The notes below the pieces were generated by a model. That model saw only the letters and a list, made by a program, of their open reading frames with translations, was not told the DNA's origin and did not search any database. From JACRLV01 sp045863555 (GTDB lineage: Bacteria; Planctomycetota; Phycisphaerae; UBA1845; Fen-1342), in the NCBI GenBank assembly GCA_045863555.1, contig BTUU01000002.1:1-64000 (forward strand): 64,000 nucleotides of DNA. Direction: 5' to 3'. Made by a program: the position numbers and the translations under genes. Below, piece by piece: positions 58,559-64,000 of this stretch (position 1 is the stretch's first letter; each line of letters begins with the position of its first letter).

Positions 58559-60034
58559 TCACATGTCCGAAATGAGATCCCGCTGCTCGAACATCGACGG
58601 GCTGATCTTCGCCCCGTGTGCGAGCAGGCGTTCCATGAACATCGGGCGGACGCCCGTCGAGACGATCTTGCCGTAGGCCCGGCCGTCCGCGTCGGTGCCT
58701 TCCTGTTCAAATTTGAAAATGTCCTGCATGACGACGACGTCGCCTTCCATGCCCTGCACTTCCGTGACGGCGAGGATCTTGCGGCGGCCGCCGGGCAGAC
58801 GCCCCGCCTGCACGATCAGATTCACGGCGCTGGCGAACTGCTGGCGGATGGCCTTCTGCGGGAGCTCGAAGCCAGCCATCATCACCATCGTCTCGACGCG
58901 CTGCACGCAGTCGCGCGTGTTGTTGGCGTGGATGGTGGTCATCGAGCCGTCGTGGCCCGTGTTCATCGCCTGCAGCATGTCCAGCGTTTCTCCGCCGCGG
59001 CACTCGCCGACGACGATCCGGTCGGGCCGCATGCGCAGGGCGTTGATCAGCAGGTCGCGGATCGTGATCCGCCCCTTGCCTTCGAGGTTGGCCGGGCGCG
59101 TTTCGAGGCGCACGACGTGCGGCTGACGAAGCTGAAGTTCGGCCGCGTCCTCGATCGTGACGATTCGCTCGTCTTCCGGAATGAAGGACGAGAGGTTGTT
59201 GAGCAGCGTCGTCTTACCGGAGCCCGTGCCGCCGGCGATCAGGATGTTGAGCCCGGAGTGTACGCACGCATGCAGGAACTCGACGATTTCCGGTGCGCAG
59301 CTCTTGAAATTGACGTAGTCGTTCCAGGTCAGCGTGTCCTTGCCGAATCGGCGAATCGACATCGACGCGCCGTCGATCGCCAGCGGCGGAATGATCGCGT
59401 TGACACGGCTGCCGTCCTTGAGGCGCGCGTCGACCATCGGCGACACTTCATCGCAGCGCCGGCCGAGGGGCGAGACGATCTTGTCGATGATGTGCAGCAG
59501 GTGCGCGTTATCCTTGAACTTCACGTCGGTGAGCGTGAGGCGGCCGCCTTTTTCGATGTAAACCTGGAACGGCCCGTTGATCAGGATGTCCGAGATCTTC
59601 GGGTCTTTGAGCAGCGTTTCCAGCGGTCCGAGGCCGAAGGTCTCGTCGAGGATTTCCTGCACGAGCCGCTGCCGCTCGACCAGCGTCAGCAGCGCGTCCT
59701 GCTCCTCGCAGAGCGCTTCCACGACCTGCCGCACCTGTTCGCGCAGCTCGCCCGATTGCTCGCCGGAGAGCTTGCTCATGTCGAGCTGGTCGACCAGTTT
59801 CTTGTGGATGCTGGTCTTCAGCTCGTTCCAGCGCTGCCGCTTCTCGTCCGGCGGCTCCTTGGTCTTGGCCGGCGGGGCCGCGGCCTTCACCGGAACGACG
59901 GACACCGGAGTGCCCTCCCCGGCCTTCGGCGGTTCGCCGGGCGCGGAGGTCGGAGTCGGCTTGGCGATGGACGGCGTCGCGGCCGCCTTCGGCGGCGTTT
60001 CGGCGACTGCGGGTTTCTTCGTGAACAGGCCCAT
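58559..60034 (-). CDS. cpaF: Tad pilus ATPase CpaF/TadA
   Basis: A 491-residue secretion ATPase. An N-terminal Ala/Pro-rich tail leads to a helical part and the ATPase core: Walker A GGTGSGKTTLLNN, ASP box IVTIEDAAELQL, Walker B RPDRIVVGECRGGE and His box TGHDGSMTTIHANN. It powers both assembly and, in many species, retraction of Flp pili. ATG 60034 begins the protein; a frame extending to 60262 overlaps cpaE and is rejected. Confidence 0.95.
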   Translation of the reverse strand: MGLFTKKPAVAETPPKAAATPSIAKPTPTSAPGEPPKAGEGTPVSVVPVKAAAPPAKTKEPPDEKRQRWNELKTSIHKKLVDQLDMSKLSGEQSGELREQVRQVVEALCEEQDALLTLVERQRLVQEILDETFGLGPLETLLKDPKISDILINGPFQVYIEKGGRLTLTDVKFKDNAHLLHIIDKIVSPLGRRCDEVSPMVDARLKDGSRVNAIIPPLAIDGASMSIRRFGKDTLTWNDYVNFKSCAPEIVEFLHACVHSGLNILIAGGTGSGKTTLLNNLSSFIPEDERIVTIEDAAELQLRQPHVVRLETRPANLEGKGRITIRDLLINALRMRPDRIVVGECRGGETLDMLQAMNTGHDGSMTTIHANNTRDCVQRVETMVMMAGFELPQKAIRQQFASAVNLIVQAGRLPGGRRKILAVTEVQGMEGDVVVMQDIFKFEQEGTDADGRAYGKIVSTGVRPMFMERLLAHGAKISPSMFEQRDLISDM

Positions 60035-60054
60035 GCGGTCGATCTCCCTCCCGG

Positions 60055-61302
60055 TCAGGCTTTTGCCGCGGCGCCGGCGAAGATTGAGAAGAGCCCCTTC
60101 CGCGCCGGCTCGGCGGCGGGGCGGACGGCCGGTTCGGCCGCGGCGGCGGGATCGCCCGCGAGCCGCACGGCCACGTCGCGAATCGCGGCCCGGAGCTTCG
60201 ATTTCGGCGCGTGCAGCAGGAGCGGCGCGCCCATGTTCACCGCGGCGGCGCTGGTGCGCCACTCATCCGGAATCACGTGGTCGAACTTGCGCTTCAGCGT
60301 GGATTCGACGTCCTCCATGCCGAGATACCCGGATTCCCGTCCGTGACGGTTGCAGACCAGGCTGACGCGCTGCATCGCATATCCGGTCATCGCCAGATCG
60401 TGCAGCATGCGGTCGGCGGCCCGGACGCAGGGCACCATCAGCTGGAGGACGAGCAGATAGGTGTCCGCCATGTCAAACACCGCCCGCGCGGTCGGATCGA
60501 AGCGCGACGGCAGATCGGTGACGACGAAGTCGTAGTGCTCCTGAAGCGCTGCGAGCGCCGCGGCGCAGGCGCCGCCGCTGATCCGCTCGGCCTGTACGGA
60601 CTCCGGCGGCCGGGCGAGAACATGCACGCCCGTGGCGTGGCGAAACATCGCGCGCTCGATCATCTGCACGTCGATCGACTCGGGCGATTCCGTCAGTTCA
60701 GCGATCGAGTAGGGCGGCGCGGCGTCGAGCTGCATCGCGACCTGCCCGATCCGGAAGTCCATGTCGACGATCGCCACGCGCGGCTTCGCGCCGTTGTCGG
60801 GCTGGCCGTGCCAGCTCTCGAGCGTCGCGAGTTCGACGGCGAGATTGGTTGCGAGGTGCGTCGCCCCGACACCGCCGGCCGTGCCGACGACCGTGATGAG
60901 CCGGCCGAGCCGGCGCCCGCCCGAGTCGGCGTCCGCCGCGACGCGGCCGAGGATGTCGCGGAGCTGCTCGGGCGGAAATGGCTTCCAGAGGAATTCCTTC
61001 ATCCCGGCGCGCATGGCGCGCATGACGAGTTCCGCGTCCCGGTCCTCGGTCATTCCGATGGCGGCGATCTGATCCTTCCGGCCTTCGATGATCGGCGCGA
61101 CGACGTCCATCATCGCGCCGGGAATCGGATCCAGATGCACCAGGAGCACTTCCGCGGGAAACGAGTCAAGCGCCTGCGCGAGCAGCGACGGTTCGTCGAT
61201 CTCGGCGACGATCTTGACGCCGTCGAGCGAGAGCAGAACGGCCCGCAGGTCCGCGGCGACCGCTTCGTCGGTGTTGACGATGATGACTCGGACGGTTTTC
61301 AC
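60055..61302 (-). CDS. cpaE: Tad pilus localization protein CpaE/TadZ
   Basis: A 415-residue protein with a pseudoreceiver domain (VRVIIVNTDEAVAADLRAVL, about 1-120) and a ParA/MinD-like ATPase domain (from about 135). The P-loop is GTAGGVGATHLATN: the signature lysine of KGGxGK is missing, as in many CpaE proteins. VAIVDMDFRIGQVAMQLD and DFVVTDLPSRFDPTARAVFDMADTYLLVLQ are the Walker A' and B regions. GTG start with GAAGGGA upstream. It probably places the pilus at a cell pole. Confidence 0.9.
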   Translation of the reverse strand: MKTVRVIIVNTDEAVAADLRAVLLSLDGVKIVAEIDEPSLLAQALDSFPAEVLLVHLDPIPGAMMDVVAPIIEGRKDQIAAIGMTEDRDAELVMRAMRAGMKEFLWKPFPPEQLRDILGRVAADADSGGRRLGRLITVVGTAGGVGATHLATNLAVELATLESWHGQPDNGAKPRVAIVDMDFRIGQVAMQLDAAPPYSIAELTESPESIDVQMIERAMFRHATGVHVLARPPESVQAERISGGACAAALAALQEHYDFVVTDLPSRFDPTARAVFDMADTYLLVLQLMVPCVRAADRMLHDLAMTGYAMQRVSLVCNRHGRESGYLGMEDVESTLKRKFDHVIPDEWRTSAAAVNMGAPLLLHAPKSKLRAAIRDVAVRLAGDPAAAAEPAVRPAAEPARKGLFSIFAGAAAKA

Positions 61303-61442
61303 GAGCGATCGTGTCCCTTCGAACGACCGGAGGCGAGCCGGCGCCGGAAGCGACGAACGACGGCGGAAGCACGGGGGCCGTCGCAGGGTCGCTTGTTGTT
61401 CGGCGTCAGCTCACCTCCCGGTTTATTCAAGCGTTCGTTTTT

Positions 61443-63203
61443 CTACTGAATCAGCTGCACGGGGCGCTTTCCGCCGAGGGTTCGGAAGATGTCGCGGAGC
61501 TGCTCCGTGTACTCTTCCGGGTTTCCGCCGGCGTAGAACTCCGTACCGCCGCCGATCGCGGCGATTTCCTGCATCAGCGTCCGGTCGGCGTTCGATCCGA
61601 CGCTGATCGTGTGGATCGTGCACCCCATGTCCGCGGCTTCCTGCGCCTGGCGCAGCGCCCAGTCGGTCGCCGCCCACGCGCCGTCGCCGACGTAATTGCC
61701 GGATTCGTCGATATTCGGCAGACCGTCCGAAAGGATGATGATCACCTTCTTCGCGTTCGGCCGAGCCCGCGCCGAACTCAGCTCGACGATCGCCTGGTGC
61801 AGACCGCCGCCGATGTTCGTCGTGCTGTCATAGTGTCCGGCCTGCCGGGCATAGAGCGTGTCCGCGATCATCTGGAGATCGTCCGTGAGGTTGATTTCGT
61901 GACGACTGGTCGTCGCGAAGATTTCCATCGACAGGCGGTCGAGGCTGTCCTGCTCCGTGATCACGTCGATCATCGACTGCACCGCGTCCTTGATCGGACG
62001 GAGCGGCAGTTGCGGCGTCGCCCACAGGTTGTTCGTCTGCGTGTACGCCCGCTGATTTTCCAGCAGGAAGTGCATGAACGTCTTCAGCCCGTAGCGATAA
62101 CGGAATGACGACGCGTCGTTCGACTGGCTGTTCTGCATGAAGTCCACGTAGTTCAGCCACGACCACGACCCGCGGAAGGACGGGTAGCCCGTCCAGGAGA
62201 TTTCCGCCGACTCCATCGTGGAGTCGCCGTCGCCGCCCGGATGGCCGCCGGCGCGCCCGCTGTTCCACGTCGCGAGGCCGAGCATCACCGCGCAGCGATA
62301 CCGGAACTGGTTCGCGACGGTGCCGTCCTTCGAGGCGGACATGATGATCGAGATCTCGTCGGCCGAATAACCGCGCGACGTCAGGCTCGCGCTGATCGAC
62401 GCGTTCGACGTGTTCGAGCCCTTCTTGACATACCAGAGACCCGGGTCGCTCGACGCCGAATAGCTGCCCGGGATGAGCGGGCTGCCCCAGAGGTTCATCG
62501 CTCCGATCGCCGGCCCCGTGTCGCTCGCGTATTCGCTGGCCGTCTCGACGGCCGGCGTATAGGGGCGGCTGGGCTCGGGTCCGTTCAGCGCGGCCCAGCA
62601 GTCGCGCAGGTTTGCGTAGCCGCCGTCTGTTCGATTCCAGTACAGCAGCCCGCTGTCCCACGTCATCGAGCCCGAAAGGTCGATCACGCACGCGATGTCG
62701 CGCGGCACGAGCACCGCGGCCGCGCGGGCCTCGAGCCCCTGCGTCTCGCGGCCGAACATCCGGCCGAACGCCAGCGAGATCGGACCGCCCGCCGAGCCCT
62801 CGGTGCGGCGGACGGTGACGCGGATCGCGTCTGGAACATCGCCGCCCGGCGAGAACGTGAACTTGCCCGTAGCGCCGTCATAGAGAGCCCGGCCGAACTC
62901 GACGTCGCTTTCGCTGTCGAGGCCGACCGAGACGCGCATGACCGAGTTCAACCGCGCGTACAGATCCGCTTTATCCAGCACGGCGGTGCGCGATGCGTCG
63001 TCGATGCCCGTCACCATCTCAGCGGCTGCGGCCAGCGCCGCAGCGTCGGCTTCACGCTGCAGTTCCGCCTGCGCGGAGTAGAGAGCGCTGACGTCGACCG
63101 CGAGAGCCGCGAAGCCAATGATCGCTGTCAATGAGACGGTCACGAACACGTGCACACCACCACGACGAGACGCTGCAAGTCGATCAGGTCGCGCTCTCGA
63201 CAT
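61443..63203 (-). CDS. TadG-like pilus protein with von Willebrand A domain
   Basis: A 586-residue protein. Residues about 14-45 form the TadG/TadE-type transmembrane start (RRGGVHVFVTVSLTAIIGFAALAVDVSALY and AQAELQREADAAALAAAAE), followed by a beta region and a VWA domain with the MIDAS motif DLSGSM at about 173. A large insert (about 200-330, Ser/Trp-rich) separates it from the rest of the VWA fold (KKVIIILSDGLPN, DMGCTIHTISVGSNAD). It is exported with its body in the periplasm and could serve as an adhesive pilus tip or minor pilin. Confidence 0.87.
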   Translation of the reverse strand: MSRARPDRLAASRRGGVHVFVTVSLTAIIGFAALAVDVSALYSAQAELQREADAAALAAAAEMVTGIDDASRTAVLDKADLYARLNSVMRVSVGLDSESDVEFGRALYDGATGKFTFSPGGDVPDAIRVTVRRTEGSAGGPISLAFGRMFGRETQGLEARAAAVLVPRDIACVIDLSGSMTWDSGLLYWNRTDGGYANLRDCWAALNGPEPSRPYTPAVETASEYASDTGPAIGAMNLWGSPLIPGSYSASSDPGLWYVKKGSNTSNASISASLTSRGYSADEISIIMSASKDGTVANQFRYRCAVMLGLATWNSGRAGGHPGGDGDSTMESAEISWTGYPSFRGSWSWLNYVDFMQNSQSNDASSFRYRYGLKTFMHFLLENQRAYTQTNNLWATPQLPLRPIKDAVQSMIDVITEQDSLDRLSMEIFATTSRHEINLTDDLQMIADTLYARQAGHYDSTTNIGGGLHQAIVELSSARARPNAKKVIIILSDGLPNIDESGNYVGDGAWAATDWALRQAQEAADMGCTIHTISVGSNADRTLMQEIAAIGGGTEFYAGGNPEEYTEQLRDIFRTLGGKRPVQLIQ

Positions 63204-63279
63204 GATCCACCTCCGGTGAGAACCCCCGGTGTGGAGTATTCAAAAGCCGGACCGACGCTGCAAACAATGCGCCTCAGGA

Positions 63280-64000
63280 TTACATTCCTTCATCGCCGCT
63301 GGCCGGACCGATGGGTCCGCGGACCTTCGCCGCGCCCGATGACCCATAAAGATCGCCCTGCTTGACCGGCCACGTGTGGTTCACGCGCGGCTGGAGCGTC
63401 GGCAGGGGGGTGCTGGGCTGACCGTCCAGCGAACCGAACAGGAACAGCTCGAAGTCATTCGGCTCGACGTAATTCGCACCCGGCACGCTCGTGACCTGGT
63501 CGGGCGAAACGGCCTGGACCAGTTCGGGAGTGACGAGGACGACCAGTTCGCTTTCGTTCGACTGAAACTCGACGGAGCGGAACAGCGCCCCGAGCACCGG
63601 GATGTCGCCCAGGCCGGGCACGCCGCGGCTGATCGCCCGGACGCGCTCGTTGAGCAGGCCGCCGATCGCGATTGTCTGGCCGCTGCCGATTTCCACCGTT
63701 GTATCAACGCGGCGCGTCGAGAATCCGGGCACGCTCACACCGCCGAACGTCACCGACGTGGTGAAGTCGGGCTCGCTCACTTCGGGCGTGACGTGGAGGC
63801 GGATCCGGTCATCGCTCAGGACCGCGGGCGTGAAGTTCAGCCGCACGCCGAATTCCTTGAACGTGATGTCGATCGTGTTCGCGGTGCTGATCGGGATCGG
63901 GATTTCGCCGCCCGCGAGGAAGCTGGCGGTCTGTCCGTTGATCGCGACCAGGTTGGGCTCCGCGAGGACGCGCAGCAGCCCGTTCTCACGCAGCGCCTGC
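63280..64000 (-). CDS. cpaC: Tad secretin CpaC/RcpA, truncated by window edge
   Basis: The C-terminal 240 or so residues of the outer-membrane secretin; the start lies beyond the window. The visible part has the secretin core: LRVLAEPNLVAINGQTASFLAGG and EIPIPI, then VEIGSGQTIAIGGLLNERVR, GDIPVLGALFRS and ELVVLVTPELV. After the core is a tail of about 65 residues with PNDFELFLFGS. Followed by the TadG-like gene 76 bases downstream; the gap includes the ribosome site AGGTGG region but no terminator. Confidence 0.93.
   Translation of the reverse strand, partial: QALRENGLLRVLAEPNLVAINGQTASFLAGGEIPIPISTANTIDITFKEFGVRLNFTPAVLSDDRIRLHVTPEVSEPDFTTSVTFGGVSVPGFSTRRVDTTVEIGSGQTIAIGGLLNERVRAISRGVPGLGDIPVLGALFRSVEFQSNESELVVLVTPELVQAVSPDQVTSVPGANYVEPNDFELFLFGSLDGQPSTPLPTLQPRVNHTWPVKQGDLYGSSGAAKVRGPIGPASGDEGM

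Noticed and set aside
60055..60262. Longer cpaF reaching into cpaE
   Set aside because: Would overlap cpaE by over 200 bases on the same strand; the ATG at 60034 starts cleanly between the two genes.

Overview
The window is about 64 kb of high-GC DNA from what is most likely a planctomycete of the class Phycisphaerae. The evidence is a set of secreted proteins with double dockerin-like tails ending in FGTTC or FGQTCP, a PEP-CTERM protein, a DUF1570 protein, DUF2752, long beta-helix/thrombospondin-3 proteins, and a near-complete peptidoglycan cluster. No rRNA, phage or insertion sequence was seen. One tRNA gene (Met, CAT) is present.

Layout. 1-3.8 kb: a secreted protein, an ABC transporter protein fusing a sugar-binding domain to a permease, and a cupin. 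3.8-12.9 kb: a nitrous oxide reduction operon, rrf2-nosZ-nosB-nosDF-hemerythrin-nosY-nosL-cytochrome c/COX3-like, closed by a second rrf2 on the opposite strand that follows transketolase. 15.6-25.1 kb: housekeeping genes (isochorismatase-like hydrolase, nuoA-nuoB, a DUF2325-like protein, purE-purK, FmdB zinc ribbon, PilZ, trmB) and a dockerin-tailed secreted protein. 25.2-30.6 kb: a 1121-residue surface protein, a gene-free stretch rich in repeats (13-bp array, 65-bp repeats, palindromes), and a second dockerin-tailed protein. 30.7-40 kb: tsaE-thiL, a PEP-CTERM protein, a DUF1570 metallopeptidase-like protein, and murC-murB-ddl-ftsQ-like-membrane protein on the minus strand. 40-41 kb: a toxin-antitoxin-like pair with an operator inside its promoter. 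41.1-52.6 kb: lipoproteins, a large membrane protein, an aminotransferase, a third dockerin-tailed beta-helix protein and a DUF2752 protein. 52.6-56.3 kb: oligoendopeptidase F, DedA protein and acetylornithine carbamoyltransferase. 56.6-64 kb: a Tad/Flp pilus locus on the minus strand, running off the window inside the secretin.

How the parts work together. The nos operon should let the cell respire or detoxify N2O: clade II NosZ is exported by Sec, NosL and the NosD/NosF/NosY transporter mature its copper sites, NosB is the clade II membrane partner, and the last gene is a plausible membrane electron donor. Two Rrf2 paralogues with matching cysteines bracket it and a palindrome overlaps its start site, suggesting Fe-S or NO/redox control. 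Its most unusual points are a NosD-NosF fusion protein, a hemerythrin between nosDF and nosY, and a COX3-like membrane protein carrying an internal cytochrome c domain. All functional assignments are from reading the sequence; no database search was run.
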